Part shown: positions 42,906 to 54,668 of the stretch, one piece after another | Numbering within the stretch: position 1 is the first letter of the stretch | How the letters are laid out: every line of letters begins with the position of its first letter | DNA from: Phyllobacterium chamaecytisi | Lineage (GTDB): Bacteria > Pseudomonadota > Alphaproteobacteria > Rhizobiales > Rhizobiaceae | Reading direction: 5' to 3' | Length of the DNA stretch: 64,000 nucleotides | Assembly (NCBI RefSeq): GCF_020164455.1 | Contig: NZ_JAIQWW010000001.1 | Location: 1 to 64,000 of the forward strand | Made by a program: the position numbers and the translations under genes | The notes under the pieces: generated by a model | Seen by the model: only the letters and a program-made list of their open reading frames with translations | The model's database searches: none | Told to the model about the DNA's origin: nothing

Positions 42906-43406
42906 ATGAGCGATGATCGCAGTAAAAAAGGCTTTCGCCCGCTTGCCGACCCGGCTGCAGGAATTCTCGATCCTGTGTTGCGCAAGCGCGCGGGGATAAC
43001 GATCGAACTTGTTCAGGCTTGGGAAGAGGTCGTTGGGCCAGCCCTGGGCGCGCAATCAAGACCGCTCAAACTACTTTGGCCGCGCCGGGCACATGAGAAT
43101 GACCCGTTCCAGCCGGCAACGCTGGTCGTCGCTTGTCAAGGTTTTACGGCCATGCGAATTCAACACGAAACGGGCGAAATCATCAGCCGCGTCAATGCAT
43201 TTCTGGGCTTTGCAGCTGTCGGCAGGATCAAGATCGAACAGAAGCCTGTGGAACAGCCGGTTACAAAACGCCGGACCTTGCCGCCAGTAGACGCGGCAAC
43301 AGCCGACAAGATCAGCCGCTCCGTCGAACCGATCGAGGATGATGGTCTACGCGAGGCGCTGCAACGGCTGGGGCAGAGCATTCATGCCGACAAGATGAAA
43401 CGATAA
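42906..43406 (+). CDS. DUF721 / DciA family protein
   Basis: This 166-residue protein has a DUF721 domain (about 25-110), seen in AWEEVVGPALGAQSRPLKL and in LVVACQGFTAMRIQHETGEII. Members related to DciA load the DnaB helicase in bacteria that lack DnaC. The C-terminal 50 residues are charged and low in conservation. In related genomes this gene normally faces mutY; here the O-antigen ligase and epimerase genes lie between them. Confidence 0.85.
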   Translation: MSDDRSKKGFRPLADPAAGILDPVLRKRAGITIELVQAWEEVVGPALGAQSRPLKLLWPRRAHENDPFQPATLVVACQGFTAMRIQHETGEIISRVNAFLGFAAVGRIKIEQKPVEQPVTKRRTLPPVDAATADKISRSVEPIEDDGLREALQRLGQSIHADKMKR

Positions 43407-43548
43407 TTTTTAATCGTGTGAATTCATTGATGTTGCATCACGAAAAATTCAAAGACAGAACGCATACTGTGCCTTAAAGAAACTGGCATGAACCCTAACG
43501 AGTCAAAGACTTGTAATTGCATAACCAACACCGGAGACAGGTGATCTT

Positions 43549-44247
43549 ATGACTGAATTGCTGACACGCAGAAAAATTCTGACGCTCGCCGCTGTTTCCA
43601 CGGCCGCCATCGCTTTGGCCACTGGCACGGAGGCTTGGGCACAAGACGCTACTCCTGTCCCAAATGCATCCGATGTAAAGGTTCCGCCTGCGGCAGGGAC
43701 AGTCGATGAGGCGAAGCTGCTTGCGCCCGGCACCTTGAAAGACATCGTGATGGGCAAGGCCGAGGCTCCCGTAACGATCGTTGAATACGCATCGATGACG
43801 TGCCCGCACTGCGCGCATTTCGCAACGACGACCCTGCCCACGATTAAGGAAAAATACATCGATACGGGCAAGGCCAAGCTCATCCTGCGCGAATTCCCAT
43901 TTGATCCGCGCGCAGCGGCTGCTTTCATGCTGGCCCGTTGTGCTCCTGAAGAACGCTACTACCCGCTGGTCGAAGTTCTCTTCAAACAGCAGGAACAGTG
44001 GGCAGGAGCGGCAAATGCAGAAGAACCTTTGCTGCAAATCTCCAAATTGGCCGGTTTTACACAGGAGTCCTTCAAGGCTTGCTTGACGAACCAAAAACTT
44101 CTGGATGATGTGAATGCTGTGCGTGAGCGCGGAGCCAATGAATTTGGGGTTAATGCTACTCCAACATTCTTCATCAATGGCACCAGATACTCGGGAGCCC
44201 TTTCGGTTGACGAAATGTCAGCGATTATTGACGGACTGCTTAAGTAA
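43549..44247 (+). CDS. DsbA-like thiol-disulfide oxidoreductase
   Basis: This 232-residue periplasmic thioredoxin-fold protein has the catalytic Cys-Pro-His-Cys at 85-88 in ASMTCPHCAHF, the DsbA-type dipeptide. The cis-Pro loop is VNATPTFFING. The signal region MTELLTRRKILTLAA contains twin Arg, so Tat export is possible, with cleavage near A-W-A-Q. It lies upstream of smc, with an 84-base gap, an arrangement common in Hyphomicrobiales. Confidence 0.93.
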   Translation: MTELLTRRKILTLAAVSTAAIALATGTEAWAQDATPVPNASDVKVPPAAGTVDEAKLLAPGTLKDIVMGKAEAPVTIVEYASMTCPHCAHFATTTLPTIKEKYIDTGKAKLILREFPFDPRAAAAFMLARCAPEERYYPLVEVLFKQQEQWAGAANAEEPLLQISKLAGFTQESFKACLTNQKLLDDVNAVRERGANEFGVNATPTFFINGTRYSGALSVDEMSAIIDGLLK

Positions 44248-44331
44248 CCGCCACCCGGTTTCCGGCGGGCACTTAGCCGTGTCCGCCATCCAATCTTTTG
44301 CACTTGCGGTGTTTGTCGGAAAGGGCATCTG

Positions 44332-47300
44332 ATGCGCTTTACCAAGCTCCGCCTTCTCGGCTTCAAATCGTTCGTAGAGCCTGCTGAATTCGTCATTGAA
44401 AGCGGCTTGACCGGCGTCGTCGGTCCCAATGGCTGCGGCAAGTCGAATCTCGTCGAAGCGCTACGCTGGGTGATGGGCGAAAGCTCTTACAAAAACATGC
44501 GCGCCTCCGGCATGGACGATGTGATTTTTTCCGGATCGGGGACACGGCCATCACGAAATACCGCGGAAGTGACGCTCTTCCTCGACAATCAGGACCGCAG
44601 TGCGCCGTCCGCATTCAATAACGCGGACGAGCTTCAGGTTTCGAGGCGCATCGAGCGCGAGGCCGGCTCGGTTTATCGCATCAACGGCAAGGATGCGCGC
44701 GCCAAGGACGTACAATTACTGTTTGCCGATCAATCGACAGGCGCGCGTTCGCCTTCGATGGTCGGGCAGGGCCGTATCGGCGAGCTTATCCAGGCGAAAC
44801 CACAGGCGCGCCGGGCCTTGCTGGAGGAGGCGGCGGGGATCTCCGGCCTGCATACCCGTCGCCATGAGGCTGAACTGCGTCTACGGGCAGCGGAACAGAA
44901 CCTTGAGCGGCTCGAGGATGTCGTCGGTGAGCTTGAAACGCAGATCGAAAGTCTGAAGCGGCAGTCGCGTCAGGCAAATCGCTTTAAAAGCCTGTCCGCC
45001 GATATACGCCGGTCGGAAGCCATTCTTCTGCATCTGAAGTGGTCTGTTGCCAAGGCGCAGGAAGGCGAGGCGCAATCGGCGCTCTCGGTGGCGACGGTTG
45101 GCGTCGGCGATCAGGCACAAAAGCAGATGAACGCCGCCAAGGAACAGGCGATCGGCGCACATAAATTGCCTGATTTGCGCGAAGCGGAAGCCAAGGCGGC
45201 GGCGATATTGCAGCGTCTAACCATCGCTCGGTCGCAGCTCAATGAGGAAGCCGAGCGGATGCGGGCGCGCCAGAACGAATTGGAAAAGCGCCTCGTTCAG
45301 TTCACCGCCGATATTGCGCGCGAAGAGCAGATGGTGCGCGATAACGCCGATGTGCTGGCACGTCTCGACACGGAGGAGCGGTCGCTCAACGAAGAAAATG
45401 CCAATGCTGGCGAACGCGAGATCGAAACGCGTGCAGAATTCGAGCGCGCCGACGCCAAGTTGAAAGAAAGCGAAACAGCACTGGCCAAGGTTACTGCCGA
45501 GCGCGCCGAAGCGTCTGCCGAACGTGCGCAAGTCGAGCGGAACTTGCGCGAGAGTGCCGAGCGGCGTGAGCGCCTGATGCGTCAGATGAGCGATGTGGAG
45601 CGCGACTTGTCTGCAGTCGCAGCCCAAATAGGCGCGCTGGCCGATCCTGTTGAGAAACAAGGTCTGGTGGAAACCGCTGAAGCCGCACTCGAGCATGCCG
45701 AAGAATCTGCGCTCACCGCTGAAGCGGCGGTGGAAACCGCGCGCCGGCGGGAGGCCGAACTTCGCCAGCCTCTGCAGGAAGCGCGCAGCAATCTGGGCCG
45801 TATAGAGACGGAAGCGAATACGCTTGCCAAGATGATCAACCTTGGTGGGTCAGACCTTTTTCCCGCGGTCGTGGAGTCGCTGAAAGTTGAGAAGGGGTAT
45901 GAAGTAGCTCTTGGAGCTGCCTTGGGTGAGGATCTTGACGCACCTACGGACAAAAGCGCCCCGGTCTTTTGGGGTGAAGTAGACGGTTCGGGGGACCCGG
46001 CGTTGCCGGCAGGTCTTCAATCCCTGGCGGAATTTGTCCGGGCTCCGCGCCAACTGGCGCGCTGTCTTGCCCAGATCGGCATTGTCTCCGAGGCAGACGG
46101 GGCGCGGCTACAATCCGCGCTGAAGCCGGGTCAGCGGCTGGTCAGCCGCGATGGCGCGTTGTGGCGCTGGGATGGCTATACGGCAAGCGCCGATGCACCA
46201 ACGCCGGCCGCGCAGCGCCTTGCCCAAAAGAACCGCTTGGCCGAACTTGATCTTGAAGTGGTCGAGGCAACGAAAATCCTGCGTGCTGCGGAAGCCGGAA
46301 TAGCCGCCGCCGAAGCGGCCGTTCGGCAATCCATTGAAGTAGAGCGCACTGCACGCGATCAATGGCGTGGCATGCAACGCTCCGTCACCGATGCGCGCGA
46401 AGCCTTGGCCGCCGCCGAACGCGCCGCGGGCCAATTGTCCAGCCGCCGCGCCGCGCTCGAAGAGGGCAAGGCCCGCCTTGCCGAAAACCTGGAGGAAACC
46501 CAGGAGCAATTCCTGGAGGCGGAAACCCGGCTGTCGGGTGCCGCCGACCTTGATGAAGTCAATATCCGGCTCGCCAATTTGACGAGCGAAGTGACGCTTG
46601 ATCGCGCCGCACTGGCGGAAGCCCGCGCGATTCATGATGGTCTGCGCCGCGAAGCCGAAAATCGTATGCGTCGCCTCGAAGCGATTGGTCACGAACGCAA
46701 GAGCTGGGTCAACCGCGCCGACAATGCCGACCGCCAGATCACGTCACTTTCCGAACGCCGTCTGGAAGCGGAGCGCGAGGCGGAGAATCTCGCTGACGCT
46801 CCCGACGAGCTTGCCGAGCGCAATCGGACATTGCTTTCGCAATTGTCCGAAGCGGAGGCGTTGCGCAAGGATGCAGCCGACAAGCTTGCCATTGCGGAAA
46901 ACAGGCAACGGGAACTCGACCAGTTTGCAACCGATGCCATCCAGGCTTTGGCCACAGCGCGCGAGGGCAGGGCGCGCGCCGAGGAACGGCTCACTGCTGC
47001 GCAAGAACGTCGCAAGGATGCCGAAACCCGCATTGCCGAGGCGCTGAATTGTGCCCCGCACGAGGTGATGAAGCTGACCGGTCTCGGCCCTGATGATCCG
47101 CTGCCGGATGTCGATGCAACGGAGCGCAATCTGGAGCGTCTGAAGATTGAGCGCGAACGTCTCGGGGCCGTCAACCTGCGGGCGGAGGAAGAACAAGACG
47201 AACTTTCCGCGCGACTTGAGACGATCATCAGCGAGCGCGAGGATATCATCGAGGCGGTCAAGAAGCTGCGCCAGGCGATCCACAGTTTGAACCGGGAGGG

Positions 47301-47787
47301 ACGTGAGCGGCTGCTGGCCGCGTTCGAAGTGGTCAACGTCCAGTTTCAACGCCTGTTCACACACCTCTTTGGTGGCGGCACCGCAGAGCTGCAATTGATC
47401 GAGTCCGATGATCCGCTGGAAGCGGGCCTCGAAATCCTTGCCCGCCCGCCCGGCAAGAAGCCGCAGACGATGACGCTGCTGTCGGGCGGCGAACAGGCGT
47501 TGACCGCGATGGCTTTGATATTTGCAGTGTTCCTCACAAATCCGGCACCAATCTGCGTTCTCGACGAAGTGGATGCGCCGCTCGATGATCATAATGTCGA
47601 GCGTTTCTGCAATCTGATGGACGAAATGGCAGCGTCCACCGATACGCGGTTTGTCGTCATTACCCACAATCCCATCACCATGGCTCGTATGAACCGTCTC
47701 TTCGGCGTCACCATGGCCGAACAGGGCGTTAGTCAACTGGTCTCCGTCGATCTTCAGACGGCAGAGCAGCTGCGTGAGGCAAGCTGA
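44332..47787 (+). CDS. smc: Chromosome segregation protein SMC
   Basis: This 1151-residue ATPase organises and segregates the chromosome with ScpA/ScpB, which are not in the window. The Walker A GPNGCGKSN is at 31-39. Two long coiled-coil arms flank a hinge near residues 500-610 that contains E-V-A-L-G-A-A-L-G-E-D-L-D-A-P. The signature LLSGGEQALTAMAL and Walker B ICVLDEVDAPLDDHN close the head near the C-terminus. Long antisense open frames here are by-products of the Ala/Glu/Arg-rich coiled coil. Confidence 0.98.
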   Translation: MRFTKLRLLGFKSFVEPAEFVIESGLTGVVGPNGCGKSNLVEALRWVMGESSYKNMRASGMDDVIFSGSGTRPSRNTAEVTLFLDNQDRSAPSAFNNADELQVSRRIEREAGSVYRINGKDARAKDVQLLFADQSTGARSPSMVGQGRIGELIQAKPQARRALLEEAAGISGLHTRRHEAELRLRAAEQNLERLEDVVGELETQIESLKRQSRQANRFKSLSADIRRSEAILLHLKWSVAKAQEGEAQSALSVATVGVGDQAQKQMNAAKEQAIGAHKLPDLREAEAKAAAILQRLTIARSQLNEEAERMRARQNELEKRLVQFTADIAREEQMVRDNADVLARLDTEERSLNEENANAGEREIETRAEFERADAKLKESETALAKVTAERAEASAERAQVERNLRESAERRERLMRQMSDVERDLSAVAAQIGALADPVEKQGLVETAEAALEHAEESALTAEAAVETARRREAELRQPLQEARSNLGRIETEANTLAKMINLGGSDLFPAVVESLKVEKGYEVALGAALGEDLDAPTDKSAPVFWGEVDGSGDPALPAGLQSLAEFVRAPRQLARCLAQIGIVSEADGARLQSALKPGQRLVSRDGALWRWDGYTASADAPTPAAQRLAQKNRLAELDLEVVEATKILRAAEAGIAAAEAAVRQSIEVERTARDQWRGMQRSVTDAREALAAAERAAGQLSSRRAALEEGKARLAENLEETQEQFLEAETRLSGAADLDEVNIRLANLTSEVTLDRAALAEARAIHDGLRREAENRMRRLEAIGHERKSWVNRADNADRQITSLSERRLEAEREAENLADAPDELAERNRTLLSQLSEAEALRKDAADKLAIAENRQRELDQFATDAIQALATAREGRARAEERLTAAQERRKDAETRIAEALNCAPHEVMKLTGLGPDDPLPDVDATERNLERLKIERERLGAVNLRAEEEQDELSARLETIISEREDIIEAVKKLRQAIHSLNREGRERLLAAFEVVNVQFQRLFTHLFGGGTAELQLIESDDPLEAGLEILARPPGKKPQTMTLLSGGEQALTAMALIFAVFLTNPAPICVLDEVDAPLDDHNVERFCNLMDEMAASTDTRFVVITHNPITMARMNRLFGVTMAEQGVSQLVSVDLQTAEQLREAS

Positions 47788-47934
47788 TCGATCGTAAATG
47801 ACGAAGGATTTCAAAGCTTAATGCGGATTTACTCTGCTAATCGATTTGAATGCTGCGATGCAGCATTTTTTAATGGTGCTTGACGAATTGATCGCGTAGA
47901 CCTCTCCTGTGTTTCAGCGGCAAGGGAGGCTGCA

Positions 47935-50604
<2,670 letters not shown>

Positions 50605-50628
50605 GTCACGTCTGCCATAAATATGCTT

Positions 50629-50657
50629 AGTTTCGCGCGCCTTGTCCGCGCGAAACT
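50629..50657. terminator. Strong stem-loop between ppdK and deacetylase gene
   Basis: Eleven perfect base pairs (50629-50639 with 50647-50657) close a 7-base loop, 25 bases after the ppdK stop and 10 bases before the deacetylase ATG. There is no T-tract. It may reduce read-through from ppdK or mask the weak ribosome site downstream. Confidence 0.5.
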
Positions 50658-50666
50658 ACTCAATCC

Positions 50667-51428
50667 ATGGCGAAAATCGTGCGCTCAACGTCTGCAATCA
50701 TCACTGCAATTGTTCTCGGCGCCTCCGTCGTCACGGCAGCAGCCAAGGAACATCCTCACTTCATAGAACCCAAACTTTTCATCACCAGAGGCGGCGATGC
50801 AACGCCGCAAGTCGCGTTGACGCTGGATGCCTGTTCCGGCCAGACAGATCAGCGTATTCTCAACGCGTTGGTTGAAAACCATATCCCGGCGACAATCTTT
50901 GTCACCGGCCGCTGGCTCAGGCGCAATGCCCCTTCAGTAGCGATCATGAAAGCGCATCCAGACCTGTTTGAACTGGAAAATCATGGGCTTAACCATATCC
51001 CGGCCATAGACGACCAAGCCAGGATGTTCGGCCTGAAGACGGCAGGATCTCTACCTGCTATCCGCACGGAGATCGAAGGCGGTGCGAATGCGATGATTGC
51101 AGCAACACTGACGAAGCCGGCCTGGTATCGTGACGCGACGGCACGCTACAGCGACGATGCGATAGCACTCGCCCATCAGATGGGATACCGGGTGGCCGGC
51201 TATTCCCTGAACGCCGATGTGGGTGCCTCGTTGCTGGCCGGCCAGGTTGAAAAGCGAATTTCAGCCGCCAAGGACGGCGACGTGATCATCGCCCATGTGA
51301 ACCAGCCGACGCGAGCAGCGGGAGAGGGTGTCGTCAAAGGCATTCTCGCGCTCAAGCAAAAGGGCTTCCATTTTGCGCGCCTTGAGGACGTTCAGGAGAG
51401 CGAGCAGCCAGTGCGGCCGGGCGTTTAA
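50667..51428 (+). CDS. Polysaccharide deacetylase (CE4-like), exported
   Basis: This 253-residue protein has a signal peptide (about 1-26) and a NodB-type domain. The first motif reads LTLDACSGQTD instead of TFDDG: the catalytic-base Asp is present, the metal-ligand Asp is replaced by Ala, and a later Asp in the loop may substitute, as in the DACGG-type subgroup. The His motif is intact as NHGLNH, and IPATIFVTGRWL is standard. It should deacylate a cell-surface or external polysaccharide. Its role is not certain, and the motif change leaves activity open. No strong ribosome site is visible. Confidence 0.85.
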   Translation: MAKIVRSTSAIITAIVLGASVVTAAAKEHPHFIEPKLFITRGGDATPQVALTLDACSGQTDQRILNALVENHIPATIFVTGRWLRRNAPSVAIMKAHPDLFELENHGLNHIPAIDDQARMFGLKTAGSLPAIRTEIEGGANAMIAATLTKPAWYRDATARYSDDAIALAHQMGYRVAGYSLNADVGASLLAGQVEKRISAAKDGDVIIAHVNQPTRAAGEGVVKGILALKQKGFHFARLEDVQESEQPVRPGV

Positions 51429-51784
51429 CCATCGTTGATATTTATACGACTATCGAAATATCTAGACTTTGGGATAATTGACAGGCTTGTCTGTATTGTG
51501 TTCGTTGCGGAACGCTCATTGAGCGACACCTTGGGAGGGGTTCATCCGCATGAAGATATAAAAATTCATATGATTTTTGCGGATACATCCGCGCAGTTCA
51601 TTTTTTAGCGAACCATTTGTAAAAGACAGAACCACACCAGAGCTGGATCAAATATGTGATGCGCGATTGTGCCGACACGGCCAACCGCGCAACGGCGCCG
51701 CAAGTTCGGACGTAGCTGCGTATGTCATTGATTTTCCGTCGAAATGTCTGGTTTTGCCTCACCTTGATTTGAGGAGGAATTATC
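51429..51784. other. 356-base non-coding region before the collagen/GH31 gene
   Basis: This AT-richer gap holds no convincing gene. A TTGACA lies at 51478-51483, but no good -10 is at 16-18 bases. A strong AGGAGG ribosome site close to 51785 belongs to the next gene. I see no other structure. Confidence 0.5.
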
Positions 51785-54613
51785 TTGAACCGCATTCAAA
51801 TTTCCATACTGAGCTTGATGTTATTGCCGGGTCTCGCTGGTTGCAACGATTCAAAGACAGACACAGCACAATCAGGCGGTGGTACATTTGCCGGTCTGCC
51901 TGGACCCAAGGGTGAGCCCGGCGAAAAGGGACCAACTGGCGACAAAGGCGAAGCTGGCGGCAAGGGTGAAGTCGGAGACGCAGGCACAAACGGAGACAAA
52001 GGCGAGGCTGGCGATAAGGGTCTGGCCGGAGACAAAGGTGAGGATGGTGACAAAGGTGAGGCTGGCGACAACGGCGCAAACGGAGACAAAGGCGGGGCCG
52101 GAGACAAAGGCGAGGCCGGCGACAAAGGGCTGGCCGGAGATAAAGGCGAAGTTGGCCTCAAGGGCGAAGTTGGGGACAAGGGTGGAACGACGGTCGAGCC
52201 GGTAAGGGACGGCACTATCACACCAAGGCCGGGCGGCTTTGACGTGCAGTTGCAGAAAGACGTGCTCGAGGTTCGTGCAGTGACCGCCAACGCGTTTCGG
52301 GTTCATTATTTGCTGGATGGAAAGGGCACAGAGAAAACTCGGGTGATCGACCCTTCCTTTAAATCCGATGCCACCTACGAGTTGAAGGACTCAATTCTTC
52401 CGACGGATAAAGACCTTGTTCTGGGACAATACACCGCCCGCTGGAATCCTTCAGACGCAACTGTCTCGATTCTCGACGCCAAAAGCGCGAAGGTGATGAC
52501 GATCGATGTCAACGAGCTCAAGATCGGCAACGTCAACGTAGAGCACAATGCAAATGATCTTCGTTACGGTATCAATGGCAGTGGGGTGGGTGAACATCCC
52601 ACTTCCCTCTTTCGCAACTGGGAAGAGGGCCTGAACGCCGGCGATCAGGGTCACGCTGGTGCACCCTTTGTCTGGAGCACCGCAGGCTATGGGGTTCTTG
52701 TCGATACGATGGGTTCTGCCAGCAGGAAGATTGATCTGCGCGACAACAGAAGCATCAAATTCCTTGGCACGTCAAAGATTGATACAGATGCCTATTTACT
52801 CGTGGGCCGTCCGCCCGAGTTGTTCGGTGCACTTGCGAAGATAAGCGGACGTTCACCGCTATTTCCAAAATGGGCCATGGGCTTTACCAACAGCCAATGG
52901 GGCGCAGACGATCAATGGGATGGATACAGGTACGACAAAGGTCTTAACGAAGCAAAGCTTCGTAAAATCATCAGTCGTTACCGAAGCGAAGGCATACCGA
53001 TCGACGCATTCACATTTGACCTGGACTGGATGTACTGGGCCAGAGGCGACATTCCCTATAGCCAGTTTACCTGGAACTTAGAAAAATTTCCCGGAATGGC
53101 GGCGAATGTTCCAGATAATGACAAGCTGAAGCTGTGGCTTGACGGGCAGGGTGTCAAGATGACGGCTATCTTGAAGCCCCGTATCCCGGTCAAATCAGTC
53201 GAAGGGGAGGTTGCACAGAGCCGTAGTTTCTGGATGCCCACTACAAAAGACCAAGATGATTACTTCTTAAAGACTACAAAGATGCGGCACCTGAATTTCG
53301 CGAAGCCCGAGGTTACCGCATGGTATTTTGACCATCTTAAAGGTGCGTTCGATTCCGGTATTGCGGGCTGGTGGAATGATGAGTTCGATTCGAGTGAAGC
53401 CGCTGATGACGGTAATGAAACCGAAGGTTTCGATATGCAACGCGCGGTCTACGAATGGCAGCGCAGCTACGCGCCAGAAAAACGCGTCTGGTCCATCAAC
53501 CGTAACTTCTATCTGGGCGCTCAACGCTACGCCTATGGGCTCTGGTCGGGCGATATCGAAAATGGCTTCCAGGTCATGGCTGATCAGCGCAAGAAAATGC
53601 TGAGTGCAATCAATGCCGGCGCCATGCAATGGACCATGGATACCGGTGGCTTTCGCAATGGAAAGGGAACGAAAGATGGTGCCACCGGCCCTGAGGATTA
53701 TGCGCGCTGGATGCAGTTTGCGATTTTTACCCCGATGTTCCGCGTCCACGGTGACAATGGGATACAGCGCCAACCTTGGTATTATGTACCAAACAAGCCT
53801 CATTCGAGCGAGCCTCAAGCAATGAAGGATACCGCAATGTACGAGGCGATCAAGCTGCGCTACAAGCTCATTCCCTATATTTACAGTTACGAACATCAGC
53901 GCAACAAAACCGGCGTCGGCATTGTCCGTCCATTGATATTCGATTGGCCGGAAGACAAGAAAGTTGAAAGCGATATCGACAGCTGGCTGTTCGGCGATTG
54001 GCTGCTGGCCTCTCCGGTGGTGACGCAAGGACAGGGGAACAAGGATATCTACCTTCCTGCGGGGAGCTGGACCGAGTGGAATTCAGGTCAAACGAAGCAG
54101 GGTGGCCAGTCGACCAGCTTCAATACAGTCAAATGGGAGAATAACTTCCCGCTGTTCATCCGCCAGGGTGCGATTATCCCGATGATGCACGAAGACGTGC
54201 AATATGTGGGAGAAAAGCCGCTCAAAGAACTGGATGTGGAAGTGTTCCCGGACACAAAGCGCACGTCGTTCGAGTATTATGATGATGACGGCAAAACCTA
54301 TGATTATGAGAAGGGTGTATATTTCCTGCAGAACTTGTCCGTGCAACGGACTGGCAAAACGGTTCTATTCGAAACAGCTACTCCAGAGGGTAGTTTCACA
54401 CCGGAACTCGAATATTATACTGTGAAGATTCATGGCCCTGTTGCCACGAGTGCCGAGTTGAATGGCGCGAAGCTCGATCAGGTTGCAAACCAGGCCGCTC
54501 TGACCGGCGAAGGCTGGTATTCGGGACTGGACGAGGCTCATGGCAATATACCAGTGACCTATGTTCGGTTAAACGCCCGGAAACAGCAAAGCGTTACGCT
54601 GACCACCCAGTGA
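51785..54613 (+). CDS. Lipoprotein with collagen-like repeat fused to GH31 glycoside hydrolase
   Basis: This 942-residue exported protein has three parts. A lipoprotein signal ends in L-A-G-C with Cys20. A collagen-type region of 33 Gly-X-Y triplets spans about 37-135 (GLPGPKGEPGEKG...). The rest is a family 31 glycoside hydrolase: a beta-sandwich (about 145-370), a TIM barrel with the likely nucleophile Asp532 in WWNDEFDSSE and acid/base Asp590 in SGDIENGF, and C-terminal beta domains. GH31 members act on alpha-glucosides, alpha-xylosides and related bonds; the substrate is not predictable. The start is TTG after AGGAGG. The protein should be anchored on the membrane with a rod-like collagen stalk. 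Confidence 0.9.
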   Translation: MNRIQISILSLMLLPGLAGCNDSKTDTAQSGGGTFAGLPGPKGEPGEKGPTGDKGEAGGKGEVGDAGTNGDKGEAGDKGLAGDKGEDGDKGEAGDNGANGDKGGAGDKGEAGDKGLAGDKGEVGLKGEVGDKGGTTVEPVRDGTITPRPGGFDVQLQKDVLEVRAVTANAFRVHYLLDGKGTEKTRVIDPSFKSDATYELKDSILPTDKDLVLGQYTARWNPSDATVSILDAKSAKVMTIDVNELKIGNVNVEHNANDLRYGINGSGVGEHPTSLFRNWEEGLNAGDQGHAGAPFVWSTAGYGVLVDTMGSASRKIDLRDNRSIKFLGTSKIDTDAYLLVGRPPELFGALAKISGRSPLFPKWAMGFTNSQWGADDQWDGYRYDKGLNEAKLRKIISRYRSEGIPIDAFTFDLDWMYWARGDIPYSQFTWNLEKFPGMAANVPDNDKLKLWLDGQGVKMTAILKPRIPVKSVEGEVAQSRSFWMPTTKDQDDYFLKTTKMRHLNFAKPEVTAWYFDHLKGAFDSGIAGWWNDEFDSSEAADDGNETEGFDMQRAVYEWQRSYAPEKRVWSINRNFYLGAQRYAYGLWSGDIENGFQVMADQRKKMLSAINAGAMQWTMDTGGFRNGKGTKDGATGPEDYARWMQFAIFTPMFRVHGDNGIQRQPWYYVPNKPHSSEPQAMKDTAMYEAIKLRYKLIPYIYSYEHQRNKTGVGIVRPLIFDWPEDKKVESDIDSWLFGDWLLASPVVTQGQGNKDIYLPAGSWTEWNSGQTKQGGQSTSFNTVKWENNFPLFIRQGAIIPMMHEDVQYVGEKPLKELDVEVFPDTKRTSFEYYDDDGKTYDYEKGVYFLQNLSVQRTGKTVLFETATPEGSFTPELEYYTVKIHGPVATSAELNGAKLDQVANQAALTGEGWYSGLDEAHGNIPVTYVRLNARKQQSVTLTTQ
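51893..52189 (+). repeat. In-frame collagen-like Gly-X-Y repeat DNA
   Basis: Ninety-nine codons give 33 consecutive Gly-X-Y triplets, rich in G-D-K and G-E-A. The block GDKGEAGDKGLAGDKGE occurs twice, 12 triplets (108 bases) apart, so the DNA has internal repeats that could slip or recombine in frame. Confidence 0.85.
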
Positions 54614-54621
54614 TAAAATCA

Positions 54622-54656
54622 TGAAAGGGCAGTCTCAGACTGCCCTTTCATATCTT
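54622..54656. terminator. Bidirectional terminator between GH31 and aminotransferase genes
   Basis: A perfect 14-base inverted repeat (54622-54635 and 54637-54650) lies between two convergent genes. T-rich tails are modest: TATCTT on the + side and TGATTTT on the - side. It is well placed to end both transcripts. Confidence 0.75.
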
Positions 54657-54668
54657 AACCAATTGAAA

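Noticed and set aside
46744-47814. Long minus-strand open frames within smc
   Set aside because: They are by-products of the Ala/Glu/Arg-rich coiled-coil codons of smc; no domain, start site or conservation supports them.
51478-51506. TTGACA upstream of the collagen/GH31 gene as a sigma-70 promoter
   Set aside because: No acceptable -10 lies at 16-18 bases downstream, so I list it only in the region note.
51893-52189. Repeat that could be mistaken for a CRISPR or tandem-repeat array
   Set aside because: Units are 9 and 18 bases, in frame with one gene and encode Gly-X-Y triplets; there are no direct repeats with unique spacers.
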